Assembly: GCA_001664505.1 (NCBI GenBank)
Contig: CP011806.1
Location: 4,230,177-4,294,176 of the forward strand
Source of the DNA: Acidobacteria bacterium Mor1
GTDB taxonomy: Bacteria; Acidobacteriota; Polarisedimenticolia; Polarisedimenticolales; Polarisedimenticolaceae
DNA length: 64,000 nucleotides
Direction: 5' to 3'
In this document: positions 18,663 to 28,279 of the stretch, one piece after another
Position numbering within the stretch: the first letter of the stretch is position 1
Layout: every line of letters starts with the position of its first letter
Translations under genes and position numbers: made by a program
Notes under the pieces: model-generated
Told to the model about the DNA's origin: nothing
Databases searched by the model: none
Seen by the model: the letters and a program-made list of their open reading frames with translations, nothing else

Positions 18663-19220
18663 TCAGGGACTCGTTTCCGGCATCGCGCAGCCGGTTTCGT
18701 CGCAGCCCTCGTCGGGCGCGTCCGGCGGGTCTGTTTGCTCCGCCGGCGTGGCTCCGAGGAGTCGGGCGATGGCCGCTCCCAGTACGAGGTCCTGCTCGAC
18801 GCCGAAGGACTGTCGGCGCAGGTTCCCTTCCCGGTCGATCAGGATCTGAGTCGGGGTACCGCGCATGGCGTAGGCGGCCATGGTCCGTGGAACGCCACCG
18901 CCGGGAGAGGGAGCGTCGATGCCGACGGGGAAGCGCAGCCGGTACTCGTGGAGGAATGCCTCGAGCGCTTCCCGGCTCCCCTGGGCTTTGTGGTGCTCGA
19001 ACACCGTATGCAGCCCGAGGACCGCGACCTCGTCAGGGTCGAAGGTCTCCGCGACCCGGGTGGCCTGGGGTAGGCCGTGGGACACGCAGCCCGGGCAGAG
19101 CATCTGGAATGCCTCGATCAACACCACTTTGCCGCGGAGCTGTTCGAGGCTGAGCGGGTGCGGCGTATTGAGCCACGTCGAGACCTGTAGTTCGGGCGCC
19201 TTGCGATGGTTCATGGTCAT
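18663..19220 (-). CDS. Redoxin / TlpA-like thiol-disulfide protein
   Basis: 185 residues from ATG 19220 (19214 is an equally good in-frame start; GAGGG lies just upstream of both). The thioredoxin-fold redoxin domain carries a CPGC active site at residues 42-45 in AFQMLCPGCVSHGLPQ, and the cis-proline region RGTPTQILIDREGNL. There is no signal peptide, so it is probably cytosolic. The C-terminal tail is acidic and carries two extra cysteines (DEGCDETGC), which is unusual for the family and might form a second redox pair. Function inferred: peroxide or disulfide reduction. Confidence 0.85.
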   Translation of the reverse strand: MTMNHRKAPELQVSTWLNTPHPLSLEQLRGKVVLIEAFQMLCPGCVSHGLPQATRVAETFDPDEVAVLGLHTVFEHHKAQGSREALEAFLHEYRLRFPVGIDAPSPGGGVPRTMAAYAMRGTPTQILIDREGNLRRQSFGVEQDLVLGAAIARLLGATPAEQTDPPDAPDEGCDETGCAMPETSP

Positions 19221-19303
19221 GCTCCCTCGGTGATCTCCGCGTTCGAGCCGTGAAGAGGATAAGACCGCCGGGCCGTTCAGGGGGAACGGCCCGGCGTCTG
19301 CAG

Positions 19304-20059
19304 TCACTTCCGCAGGAAGCGCCGGCGGTCGGGGAGGCTGAAGGTCCGCGGCAGGCTGAGGTCGCCGCTGAGGACGCTGTAGACCCGATAGACGCCGAGC
19401 ATCGGCCGGTTGGCGTCGGAGGCGTTGACCTGCATGTAGGCCACCACGGCGTCGTAGTTGAAGCTCTCCAGGTCGCGGATGCGCCAGCCGGGAACCACGA
19501 TGCGCAGCCGGTCGCGGTAGGTCACGATGGTGTGGCCGGGGGAGTCGAGATAGATCGGCATGCCCGGGGCGGTCGGGGGCAGGACCTCGCTCGGTTCGCC
19601 GGCTACCGCCTTGACCGACAGCCCGCCTGCGACCCGTTCGTCGGGGACCAGCACGACCCAGTGGGCGTGGAACACCCGGCCGTCTGCGGCGTCCCCGTAG
19701 TCGCCGTTGCCGTTCTCATCGAAAAGCGGCGTGTCGTCGAAGTCCGGATGGCTGGTCGCGGCCAGGGCGACGATGCCTTCTCCCGGCGCAAATCCGACCT
19801 GCTCCGGGCGCAGCGTGGTGGGGAAGACGTAGCCCAGGACCGGCGCCCCGTCGACCTGCCCGGCGGGCTCGGGGAAGGTGCCCCCTGCGTTCCCTTCGAC
19901 CTGGATCTCGAAGACCAGGGCGTCGATATCCACTCGGTACTCGACCTTGGCACGTTCGACGTTGAAGTCCTCGGAGGGCTCGAGGGGGGTGGGGTCCACG
20001 GCCAGCGCCGGCGTGGCAAGGGCGAGCAGGGTCACCAACGTGAGAAGCATCTGTTTCAT
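19304..20059 (-). CDS. Exported protein of unknown function, divergent from MarR regulator
   Basis: 251 residues. MKQMLLTLVTLLALATPALA is a clear signal peptide. The mature part is rich in beta-type sequence and Pro/Gly, with no cysteine; notable phrases are VFHAHWVVLVPDERVAGGLS and YLDSPGHTIVTYRDRLRIVVPGW. I do not recognise the family. It may be a periplasmic binding or dehydrogenase-accessory protein. It is divergent from the MarR gene, and three palindromes fill the space between them, so it is probably the regulator's main target. The start at 20059 is preferred over the open frame to 20326, which would cover the operators. Confidence 0.75.
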   Translation of the reverse strand: MKQMLLTLVTLLALATPALAVDPTPLEPSEDFNVERAKVEYRVDIDALVFEIQVEGNAGGTFPEPAGQVDGAPVLGYVFPTTLRPEQVGFAPGEGIVALAATSHPDFDDTPLFDENGNGDYGDAADGRVFHAHWVVLVPDERVAGGLSVKAVAGEPSEVLPPTAPGMPIYLDSPGHTIVTYRDRLRIVVPGWRIRDLESFNYDAVVAYMQVNASDANRPMLGVYRVYSVLSGDLSLPRTFSLPDRRRFLRK

Positions 20060-20094
20060 GATCGGCTCCTGAGGTCCGGAAGTGAATGCATTAA

Positions 20095-20109
20095 GTATCG
20101 AGTCGATAC
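20095..20109. promoter_or_regulatory. Putative MarR operator 1
   Basis: GTATCGA-G-TCGATAC, a perfect 15-bp palindrome with a one-base centre at 20102. It is the first of three related sites between the exported-protein gene and the MarR gene, lying 35 bases upstream of the former's ATG. Confidence 0.6.
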
Positions 20110-20143
20110 AGATATGGCAGGGCGAGAGGGTTTTGTCAAGGTG

Positions 20144-20158
20144 GTATCGACTAAATAC
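20144..20158. promoter_or_regulatory. Putative MarR operator 2
   Basis: GTATCGA-C-TAAATAC, centre at 20151. The left arm is identical to operator 1 and the right arm matches at four of seven positions. It lies 49 bases from site 1 and 50 bases from site 3, close to whole helical turns. Confidence 0.5.
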
Positions 20159-20193
20159 TAAGGCTCCGAGAGGTGTCCCGGTTTGCTTTTGAC

Positions 20194-20208
20194 GTAGCGA
20201 CTCGCTAC
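20194..20208. promoter_or_regulatory. Putative MarR operator 3
   Basis: GTAGCGA-C-TCGCTAC, a perfect 15-bp palindrome with centre at 20201. It differs from site 1 by one symmetric base per arm and sits 20 bases upstream of the MarR ATG, where binding would block transcription or initiation of the regulator itself. Confidence 0.6.
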
Positions 20209-20228
20209 ATTTGCAGGGGAGGCCCGAA

Positions 20229-20798
20229 ATGAGCGGCGAGACCGATCGATCCCGTAAGCGCGTGCTGATGCTGTTGGAGCGGCTGGGGCGGCTGATGCAG
20301 AGCCGCGGCCACGAGTTGGGTCTCAAGCCGGTTCAGTGGGAGGCGCTACGCTACCTCTCCCGGGCCAACCGCTTCTCTCGCACCCCCAGCGGGCTGACCG
20401 CCTATCTCGGTTCGACCAAGGGCACCGTCTCCCAGACCCTGATCGCCCTCGAGAGCAAGGGGCTGATTCGCAAGAAGTCGGACCCGGGCGATCGCCGGGC
20501 GGTGCGTCTGGAGTTGACCGCGGCCGGCCGCCGGGCGCTCGGGAGCGACCCGCTGCTGGAGTTCGCCGAATCGGTGGGTGCCCTGGGGAAAGTGGGGGAG
20601 GGGACGCTGGAGCGAAACCTGACGGCCCTGCTCACCGAGCGGTTAGAGCAGATCGAGGGCCGGCCTTTCGGCATTTGCCGTACCTGCACTCATTTCGAGA
20701 AGAACGCTCCCGAGGGCAAACCCCACCGTTGCGGGCTGCTGGAGCTTCCGCTTTCAGCCGACGAGTCCGAGCAGATCTGCGTCGAGCAGGAGAGCTAG
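20229..20798 (+). CDS. MarR-family regulator with C-terminal four-cysteine motif
   Basis: 189 residues; ATG 20229 has GGGGAGG six bases upstream. Winged-helix MarR core at about 10-140, with recognition helix region YLGSTKGTVSQTLIALESKGLI and wing KKSDPGDRRAVRLELT. The C-terminus adds a compact cysteine motif, C150-x2-C153-x14-C168-x15-C184, within GICRTCTHF, HRCGLLELPL and EQICVEQES. Such a spacing is suited to an Fe-S cluster or Zn site, so the protein may sense redox state, oxygen, iron or NO. It probably represses itself and the divergent exported protein through the three palindromes. The cofactor is inference. Confidence 0.9.
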   Translation: MSGETDRSRKRVLMLLERLGRLMQSRGHELGLKPVQWEALRYLSRANRFSRTPSGLTAYLGSTKGTVSQTLIALESKGLIRKKSDPGDRRAVRLELTAAGRRALGSDPLLEFAESVGALGKVGEGTLERNLTALLTERLEQIEGRPFGICRTCTHFEKNAPEGKPHRCGLLELPLSADESEQICVEQES

Positions 20799-20808
20799 CC
20801 CGCATCAC

Positions 20809-20837
20809 GAAAAACGCCGCCCGTTGCCGGGCGGCGT
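20809..20837 (-). terminator. Intrinsic terminator of the PQQ/esterase gene
   Basis: A perfect 10-bp stem (20814-20823 with 20828-20837, loop TTGC). On the minus strand it is followed by a run of five T. It lies 43 bases past the stop of the gene at 20880. Because the MarR stop is at 20798, it may also partly stop convergent transcripts. Confidence 0.8.
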
Positions 20838-20879
20838 CCATCGTTCGGTCGCTTTGTCGCAGGCCGTGCCTGCAGCGGG

Positions 20880-23291
20880 CTACATCCGCGGGAACAGCGC
20901 CTGGAGCATGTCGTCGGTACGCCCGCTCCAGATCGCCCAGCCGAAGCCCTCGGGCACTTCGCCACCGGCGGGGCTGTAGCCCTTGTCGCGCATGGCGTCC
21001 CAGGCCCGGGCGTTGTTGGCGCCCATGTCCCAGGCTTCGTGGGGGGAGCGCAGGTCGTAGCGTCCCCAGTTCATGTAGACCAGCATCGGCTGCTCTTCGG
21101 CGGTCTTCAACATGTCCCAGATCGGCACGCTGAACAGCTGCGCCGACTGGCTGCCCACCCGGCTGAAGACGTCGGGATGGTTGATGCCGCCCAGTAGCGC
21201 CGCGGTCCCGCCGCCGGACACGCCGGCGATTCCCCGGTGGCCCGCTTCGGCCATGGTCGGGAACTTCTCGTCGATCATCGGGACGATTTCCTTGGTCAAC
21301 ATCTCGAGCAGCGCCGGCGGCGGGTCGGCACGGCCGCCCTCCTCGGCGGGCAGTACGAACACGACGATGGCCGCTTCCATCGACTCGCCGATCAGGTTGT
21401 CCAGGGTGTTCTTCATCATGCCGGTGTCCAGGGCGGCTTCACCGTTGGCGTAGTAGAGGGTCGGGTAGCGTTTGTCCGCGCCGGCACTGAACCCGGCGGG
21501 GAGGTAGACCTTGACCTCGCGGCTCTGCTTCTCTTCCTTCTCCTCGCCGTCGACCTGCCGGGTCACCGTGCGTTCCCAGGTGACGCTTTCGAGGGTGCCC
21601 TGCCGTCCGGCGGGCGCTTCGGCGGTATGGGCCGGTGCGTCCCAGGCGGGCATGGTCAGCCGGGAAACGTCGCCGAACAGGCCGCTGGACTTGTGCTCGT
21701 TGCGCGGATCCGGACCTGGTTGGTCGGCGTAGGCCTCGATGAACCCGTAGGACACCGCGGCGTCAGGCTCCAGCCGCGCCGAGTAGAAGAACAGGTCGGT
21801 GCCGTCGACCTTGACCATCGGATCCTCGCGGCGGAAACCGATCAGGTCGCTGACGATGCCGACATCCTCGGCGTCTCCCTGGAACACGAAGTGCGCCAGG
21901 TCCGGACCCTCGATGATCGGGAAGGAGCTCTGCTTGGCCATGAAGGCGTCGACCACGGCCTGCTTGTCGCCGGCTTGCTGCACTTCCTGCAGGAAAGCGC
22001 CGAACTCGGTCTGGCCCAGCCAGGCGTATTCGTTTTCGATCACCGCAGCGGTCGCCGCCGCGGCGACGTCGATGCGGGCCAGCTCACCCATGCTGCGGGC
22101 GTAGAGGTGCTTACCCGAGAAGGCGGTTTCGGACCAGGAGTGCTCGTCCTCGGGGAACAGCCGCACCGAGGCCAGCTCCTGGTAACCGTCGGGAGAGGCC
22201 TTGGCCACGTGCAGGGTGCCCGGCTTGGTCATCACCACCAGCTGGTCGCCGATCACGGTGATGAAGCCGTCTCCAGGCTCGCGGGAGCGCCACTTGCGTT
22301 CGCCGCTTCCTGCGTCGATGCAGGTCAGCACCCGGCCGGAGATCCCGTAGAGGTGGCCGTCGTGGTAGACCGGGGTGACGTAGCTGCTCTTGAGGGCGTT
22401 GCTGCTCCAGAGCTCGTCGACCTTGTAATCGAGTTCCTTGTCCGCCTTGACCTGGACCATCGACGATGAGTCCTGCTTGTTCATCAGGAACAGCCGTCCG
22501 TCGCCGGCGGGAACCGGCACCATCGACGCGCCGCCCATGGCCCGCTCGTCGCCGCCGTGCTCGTGAGACCAGAGGGTCTTGCCGCTCTGGGCCTCGAGTC
22601 CGTAGAGGTGGGTGCTGGAGACCGCGACCACCATCGGCTTACCGTCGATCACCGCGGCGATGGGGGACTGGTACTCGACCTTTCCGCTGCCGGTGCTCCA
22701 GAGCATCTCGCCGCTCTTCGGGTTGAAGCCGGCGATCGCCTTGTCCTCGGCGCCGATCTCCACGATCAGCACGCCGTCGACCATGATCGGCGAGGTGGAG
22801 AAGCCGTAGTGCGGCTTGCGGCCGCCGTGGTCGTCGGCCAGGTGGGTGCTCCAGACCGGGCTCCCGTCGGCCAGCTTGACCGCGAACAGCTCGCCCCAGC
22901 CGCCCAGGCCGAAGACGTGGTCTCCGGCGATCAACGGCGTGGCGATCGGTCCGTCGTGGGAGCCGTCGTGGCCGTCGTAGGGCTTGCCCAGGCCGTGGCG
23001 CCACAGTTCCTCGCCGCTCTCCACGTCGAAGGCGCCGACGAAATCGTGCTCGTCGCCGTGGAACATGACCACGACCCGGTTGCCCACCACCGCCGGCGAG
23101 GAGTAGCCGGAGCCGATCGGGACCTTCCAGCCGATCTCGAGGCTCGAACGGTCGCCGAGCAGCCGGCCGCCGGGCACGGAGCCGGAGGTGTCGGGCCCGC
23201 GGAACCCGGGCCAGTCCGCCGAGGCGTTCAGGGCCAGCCCGAACAGAGCCGCGCCGAAAAGCGCGATACGAAGTCCATTCATCCGAAACAT
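20880..23291 (-). CDS. Exported PQQ-like beta-propeller fused to an esterase-like domain lacking the catalytic His
   Basis: 803 residues from ATG 23291, which has AAGGAG eight bases upstream (GTG 23300 is the alternative). A signal peptide precedes a PQQ-type propeller of ~390 residues (DWPGFRGP, repeated GxxxW blades such as SGEELWRHGLG and SGKTLWSHEHGG). An immunoglobulin-like segment then leads to a C-terminal esterase D/Fes-like alpha/beta hydrolase. Nucleophile elbow GVSGGG and a probable acid in GRYDLR are present. In the terminal motif, where the family has GGHxWxxWR, this protein has EGFGWAIWS, so the catalytic histidine is replaced by Phe. It may be a binding protein or a non-standard enzyme. 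Confidence 0.85.
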   Translation of the reverse strand: MFRMNGLRIALFGAALFGLALNASADWPGFRGPDTSGSVPGGRLLGDRSSLEIGWKVPIGSGYSSPAVVGNRVVVMFHGDEHDFVGAFDVESGEELWRHGLGKPYDGHDGSHDGPIATPLIAGDHVFGLGGWGELFAVKLADGSPVWSTHLADDHGGRKPHYGFSTSPIMVDGVLIVEIGAEDKAIAGFNPKSGEMLWSTGSGKVEYQSPIAAVIDGKPMVVAVSSTHLYGLEAQSGKTLWSHEHGGDERAMGGASMVPVPAGDGRLFLMNKQDSSSMVQVKADKELDYKVDELWSSNALKSSYVTPVYHDGHLYGISGRVLTCIDAGSGERKWRSREPGDGFITVIGDQLVVMTKPGTLHVAKASPDGYQELASVRLFPEDEHSWSETAFSGKHLYARSMGELARIDVAAAATAAVIENEYAWLGQTEFGAFLQEVQQAGDKQAVVDAFMAKQSSFPIIEGPDLAHFVFQGDAEDVGIVSDLIGFRREDPMVKVDGTDLFFYSARLEPDAAVSYGFIEAYADQPGPDPRNEHKSSGLFGDVSRLTMPAWDAPAHTAEAPAGRQGTLESVTWERTVTRQVDGEEKEEKQSREVKVYLPAGFSAGADKRYPTLYYANGEAALDTGMMKNTLDNLIGESMEAAIVVFVLPAEEGGRADPPPALLEMLTKEIVPMIDEKFPTMAEAGHRGIAGVSGGGTAALLGGINHPDVFSRVGSQSAQLFSVPIWDMLKTAEEQPMLVYMNWGRYDLRSPHEAWDMGANNARAWDAMRDKGYSPAGGEVPEGFGWAIWSGRTDDMLQALFPRM

Positions 23292-23655
23292 GCCGTCCAC
23301 TCCTTAAATATTCGACCTGGGCCGGGCCATCCGGGCCGGGCCGGACCGGGCAGGTCCGGAGCCCGCGCCCCGCTCCCCGGGTGTCGAGTCGAAGTGCGCC
23401 TTTCTTGTGGCACTTTTCACCGATCCGGGACCCTACAGGATAGCCTCCAGAACTGTCTGAGGGACCTGATTTACAAGCTTTGACAACGGGCGGGCGCCGC
23501 CGGAATTCCCGGCCTGGTCCCCCGGCCCGCAGAGCGGCCCCAGGGGTGGGCGGGGGATCCGCCGGGGAGGGTGCATTTCGACCCAGGCTTCACTAGAATA
23601 CTCGGCCTTCATCAGGCCGTATCCGGGGCATTAGAGCCCATATCGAGGTCATTGC
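23292..23655. other. Divergent intergenic region, PQQ/esterase versus nqr operon
   Basis: 364 bases without a gene. The Shine-Dalgarno of the leftward gene is at 23300-23305. Possible rightward signals are a TTGACA at 23480-23485 without a fitting -10, and TAGAAT at 23594-23599 without a good -35, about 60 bases before nqrA. The left half is a GC-rich stretch with short inverted repeats of GGCC/CCGG type. No small ORF with a convincing ribosome site is seen. Confidence 0.4.
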
Positions 23656-25011
23656 GTGGGTGTCTACAAGATCCGCAAAGGGTTGAACGTCCCGATCTCC
23701 GGCGAGCCGCGCCAGGAGATCTCCGACGGTCCCAAGATTCGTCGGGTCGCTCTCGTAGCGGACGACTACATCGGCATGCGGCCGACCATGGCGGTCGGTC
23801 CCGGCGACTCGGTCAAGACCGGCGACCTGCTGTTCACCGACAAGAAAACCGAGGGGGTGCGCTACACCTCGCCGGCCACCGGTACCGTCGCTTCGGTCAA
23901 CCGCGGTGAGAAGCGCAAGTTCGAGTCGGTGGTCATCGATTTGTCCGGCGCCGAGGAGCGGGTTTCGTTCAAGGCGTACAGCCTGTCGGAGATTCCCAGC
24001 CTCGCTCCCGATCAGATTCGCGAGAACCTGATCGAGTCGGGCATGTGGCCTGTCTTCCGCACCCGGCCCTTCAGCCGGGTTCCGGCGATCGACAGCACGC
24101 CCCACGCGATCTTCGTCACCGCCATCGACACCCACCCGCTGGCTCCCGATCCGGCGGTGGTGCTGGCCGGCAAGGCCGAAGCGTTCCAGACCGGCCTCAA
24201 GCTGATCGCCCGCCTGGGCGCCAAGTCCACCTACCTGTGCACCGCTCCGGGGGCGGATATCCCGGGCAAGGATGTCCAGGGCGTGGAGCTTGCCGAGTTC
24301 CAGGGGCCGCACCCCGCGGGCCTGGCCGGTACCCACATTCACATGCTCGATCCCGTCGGGCCGGACAAGGTGGTCTGGACCGTCGGCTACCAGGACGTCG
24401 TCGCCATCGGCGAGTTGTTCCGCACCGGTGAGCTCTACACCGACCGGGTGGTCTCCCTGGCCGGCCCTTCGGTCCGCGAGCCGCGTCTGGTCCGCACCCG
24501 GGTCGGCGCTTCGCTGGAAGATCTCACCGTCGATCAGCTGATCGAAGATCACGTGCGCCGCATCTCCGGCTCGGTCCTCGGCGGCCGCACCGGCACCGAC
24601 GTCCACGGGTTCCTGGGCCGCTATCACAACCAGGTCTCGGTGCTGCGCGAGGGGAACTTCAAGGAGTTCCTCGGCTGGCAGAAACCCGGTTTCGACAAGT
24701 TCTCGGTCAAGCGGACGTTCCTTTCGGCCCTGCGCGGCGGCAAGGCCCGCTACGCGATGACCACCAATACCAACGGAAGCCCCCGCGCGATGGTTCCCAT
24801 CGGTTGCTATGAGCAGATCATGCCGCTGGACATCCTGCCGACCTTCCTGCTGCGCGCGCTGACCGTCAACGACACCGACCAGGCCCAGGCCCTGGGAGCC
24901 CTGGAGCTCGACGAGGAGGATCTCGCCTTGTGCACCTTCGTCTGTCCCGGCAAGACCGAATACGGTCCGCTGCTGCGGGACAACCTGACCCTGATCGAGA
25001 AGGAGGGTTAG
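23656..25011 (+). CDS. nqrA: Na+-translocating NADH:quinone oxidoreductase subunit A
   Basis: 451 residues, as usual. NqrA is the membrane-associated, cytoplasmic subunit linked to quinone binding; it has no transmembrane helix. The N-terminal [14 protein letters not shown] and the downstream phrases [12 protein letters not shown] and [14 protein letters not shown] are typical. Start is a GTG at 23656. It is the first gene of an eight-gene operon in which neighbours overlap or are a few bases apart. The complex couples NADH oxidation to Na+ export and so supplies a sodium-motive force. Confidence 0.97.
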   Translation: MGVYKIRKGLNVPISGEPRQEISDGPKIRRVALVADDYIGMRPTMAVGPGDSVKTGDLLFTDKKTEGVRYTSPATGTVASVNRGEKRKFESVVIDLSGAEERVSFKAYSLSEIPSLAPDQIRENLIESGMWPVFRTRPFSRVPAIDSTPHAIFVTAIDTHPLAPDPAVVLAGKAEAFQTGLKLIARLGAKSTYLCTAPGADIPGKDVQGVELAEFQGPHPAGLAGTHIHMLDPVGPDKVVWTVGYQDVVAIGELFRTGELYTDRVVSLAGPSVREPRLVRTRVGASLEDLTVDQLIEDHVRRISGSVLGGRTGTDVHGFLGRYHNQVSVLREGNFKEFLGWQKPGFDKFSVKRTFLSALRGGKARYAMTTNTNGSPRAMVPIGCYEQIMPLDILPTFLLRALTVNDTDQAQALGALELDEEDLALCTFVCPGKTEYGPLLRDNLTLIEKEG

Positions 25012-25013
25012 GC

Positions 25014-26240
25014 GTGAAGTTCCTCGAGAAGCAACTCGACAAGATGGAGCCGCTGTTCCTCAAGGGGGGCAAGCTCGAAAAGCTCTATCCGCTGTGGGAA
25101 GCCCAGGACACCTTCCTGTTCTCTCCCAAGAGCGTGACCAAGACTTCGGCCCACGTCCGCGACGCGCTGGATCTCAAGCGCATGATGTCGATGGTCATCG
25201 TGGCGCTGATCCCCTGCATCTTCATGGCGATGTACAACACCGGCCTCCAGGCCAACATCGCGATGGAAAACCTCGGCGTCGACTCCCAGGCGGGTTGGCG
25301 CGGCGCGGTGCTCGACGGCATCGGCATCGGGTATGACCCGGGGAACTTCCTGGCCTGCCTGCTCCACGGAGCCCTGTTCTTCCTGCCGGTCTACATCGTC
25401 TGCATGGCGGTGGGCGGTGCCTGGGAGGCGTTGTTCTCGATCGTCCGCGGTCACGAGATCAACGAGGGCTTCCTGGTCACGGGCATGCTGTTCCCGCTGA
25501 CGCTGCCGCCGACGATTCCGCTGTGGCAGGTTGCGATCGGCATCAGCTTCGGCGTCGTGGTCGGCAAGGAAATCTTCGGTGGCACCGGCCGCAACTTCCT
25601 CAACCCGGCGCTGACCGCCCGCGCGTTCCTCTACTTCGCCTATTCCAACCAGATCGTCGGAGACACGGTCTGGACCGCCGTCGACGGCTTCAGCGGCGCC
25701 ACGCCTCTGGGCGCCGCGGCGATCGCCGCTCCCGGGCAGGTGGTCCAGGACATGGTCGCCACCGTGGGCAGCATGCAGAACGCCTTCCTCGGCACCATCC
25801 AGGGCTCGATGGGTGAAACCTCGACCCTGGCCTGCATCATCGGCGCCGCGATCCTGATCGCCACCGGCGTCGGCTCCTGGCGGATCATGGCGGGGTGCGT
25901 CGCCGGAGCCGCCGGTTTCGCGGCACTGCTCAACTGGGCCGGATCCGACACCAACGCCATGTTCGCGGTTTCGCCGCTGTGGCACCTGGTGATCGGCGGC
26001 TTCGCCTTCGGCACGGTCTTCATGGCCACCGACCCGGTTTCGGCGGCGATGACCAATCCCGGCAAATGGGTCTACGGCGCGCTGATCGGCGCCATGACCA
26101 TCCTGATTCGCGTGATCAACCCGGCGTATCCCGAAGGGATCATGCTGGCGATCCTGTTCGGAAACGTGTTCGCTCCGCTGATCGACTATTTCGTCGTTCA
26201 GTCCAACATCAAGAGAAGGTTGGCTCGTTATGGCGCGTGA
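25014..26240 (+). CDS. nqrB: Na+-NQR subunit B
   Basis: 408 residues from GTG 25014, with GGAGGG just upstream inside the end of nqrA. Polytopic membrane subunit (about 10 helices) forming the main Na+ path. It carries covalent FMN on Thr230 in the motif [10 protein letters not shown], and the riboflavin-binding region is also expected here. Other family phrases: [20 protein letters not shown] and [17 protein letters not shown]. The FMN must be attached by ApbE, which is encoded five genes downstream. The 3' end overlaps nqrC by 11 bases. Confidence 0.97.
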   Translation: MKFLEKQLDKMEPLFLKGGKLEKLYPLWEAQDTFLFSPKSVTKTSAHVRDALDLKRMMSMVIVALIPCIFMAMYNTGLQANIAMENLGVDSQAGWRGAVLDGIGIGYDPGNFLACLLHGALFFLPVYIVCMAVGGAWEALFSIVRGHEINEGFLVTGMLFPLTLPPTIPLWQVAIGISFGVVVGKEIFGGTGRNFLNPALTARAFLYFAYSNQIVGDTVWTAVDGFSGATPLGAAAIAAPGQVVQDMVATVGSMQNAFLGTIQGSMGETSTLACIIGAAILIATGVGSWRIMAGCVAGAAGFAALLNWAGSDTNAMFAVSPLWHLVIGGFAFGTVFMATDPVSAAMTNPGKWVYGALIGAMTILIRVINPAYPEGIMLAILFGNVFAPLIDYFVVQSNIKRRLARYGA

Positions 26241-27018
26241 TACCGTCGGGCATACCATCCTCGTGGCGGGCGTCCTCTGCGTCGTCTGTTCGGTGATCGT
26301 CTCGGGGCTTGCAGTCGGACTGCGGGCCCAGCAGGTCGAGAACCGACTGGCGGAAAAGCAGAAGAACATCCTGCTCGCCGCCGGCACCTACGACGAGAGC
26401 AAGCCGGTGGCCGACCAGTTCGGCAACATCGAGTCCAAGCTCGTCGACCTCGAGACCGGCACCTTCGTCGAAGACGGGTCGATCGACACGGCGACCTACG
26501 ACCAGCGCAAGGCGGCGGCCGATCCGGCGCTCTCCATCGAGATCGCCGGCGATGACGATCTCGCCGGAATCAAGCGCCGCGAGAAATACGCCTTCATCTA
26601 CGTGGTCAAGGACGACGCCGGCAACATCGATCAGTTCGTGCTGCCGATCTACGGCAAGGGGCTGTGGTCGACGCTCTACGGCTTCATCGCCGTCGACGAC
26701 GACATCCAGACCGTCAACGGCCTGACCTTCTACGAGCACAAAGAGACCCCCGGTCTCGGCGGCGAGGTCGACAACCCCAAGTGGAAGGCGCTCTGGCCGG
26801 GCAAGCAGCTGTTCAACGACTCCGGCACCCTGGCCATCGAAGTGATCAAGGGCCAGGTCACGGCCAACACCAGCAACGCCCAGCACAAGGTCGACGGACT
26901 GACCGGAGCCACGATTACCGCTCGTGGCGTCGGCAATACCCTGCAGTACTGGCTCGGCGACAACGGGTTCGGGCCCTTCCTCGAGAACTTCCGTACAGGA
27001 GCCCTGCAAAATGGCTGA
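26230..27018 (+). CDS. nqrC: Na+-NQR subunit C
   Basis: 262 residues. One N-terminal transmembrane helix ([19 protein letters not shown]) and a periplasmic FMN domain. The flavinylation motif is [13 protein letters not shown], with FMN expected on Thr228. Most NqrC have SGAT; here it is TGAT, within the range ApbE accepts. Family phrases [15 protein letters not shown] and [16 protein letters not shown] are present. It overlaps both nqrB (11 bases) and nqrD (8 bases). Confidence 0.97.
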   Translation: MARDTVGHTILVAGVLCVVCSVIVSGLAVGLRAQQVENRLAEKQKNILLAAGTYDESKPVADQFGNIESKLVDLETGTFVEDGSIDTATYDQRKAAADPALSIEIAGDDDLAGIKRREKYAFIYVVKDDAGNIDQFVLPIYGKGLWSTLYGFIAVDDDIQTVNGLTFYEHKETPGLGGEVDNPKWKALWPGKQLFNDSGTLAIEVIKGQVTANTSNAQHKVDGLTGATITARGVGNTLQYWLGDNGFGPFLENFRTGALQNG

Positions 27019-27636
27019 TAAGCCCAAGGACGTCCTGCTCAATCCGCTGTTCAACGAGAACCCGATCGCCCTGCAGGTGCTCGGGATCTGCTCGGCGCTG
27101 GCGGTGACCACCTCGCTCAAGCCGACCCTGGTGATGTGCATCGCGGTGATCTTCGTCATCGCCCTCTCCAACACCTCGGTCAGCCTGATCCGCAATCAGA
27201 TCCCCAGCAGCATCCGCATCATCGTGCAGATGACGATCATCGCGTCGTTGGTGATCATCGTCGACCAGGTGCTGCAGGCCTACGCCTTCGAGATCAGCAA
27301 GCAGCTGTCGGTGTTCGTCGGCCTGATCATCACCAACTGCATCGTGATGGGCCGCGCCGAGGCCTTCGCGATGAAGAACGCTCCGGCGATGAGCTTCCTC
27401 GACGGCATCGGCAACGGGTTGGGCTACAGCCTGATCCTGCTGGTGGTCGGCTTCGTCCGCGAGCTGTTCGGCTCGGGCAAGCTGGCCGGTATCGAGATCT
27501 TCAAGACCCAGACCGACGGCGGCTGGTACCTGCCCAACAACATGATGCTGCTCTCGCCCAGCGCGTTCTTCATCATCGGCTTCTTCATCTGGGCGCTGCG
27601 TAGCTGGAAACCGGATCAGGTGGAGGAAAGCAACTG

Positions 27637-27637
<1 letters not shown>
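27011..27637 (+). CDS. nqrD: Na+-NQR subunit D
   Basis: 208 residues from ATG 27011. Six transmembrane helices. Together with NqrE it holds the intramembrane iron centre between conserved cysteines; [16 protein letters not shown] and [16 protein letters not shown] contain these Cys positions. The pseudo-twofold similarity to NqrE is visible in the shared [10 protein letters not shown] / [10 protein letters not shown] segments. Its stop overlaps the nqrE ATG (TGATG). Confidence 0.97.
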
Positions 27638-28254
<617 letters not shown>

Positions 28255-28279
28255 ATAACGCGTACCGGAGCACCTGCGC

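Noticed and set aside
25008-26387. Long antisense frames across the nqr operon (also 23593-24627, 28226-29371 and 29476-30378)
   Set aside because: Opposite nqr genes whose motifs are intact; the antisense products have no recognisable motif.
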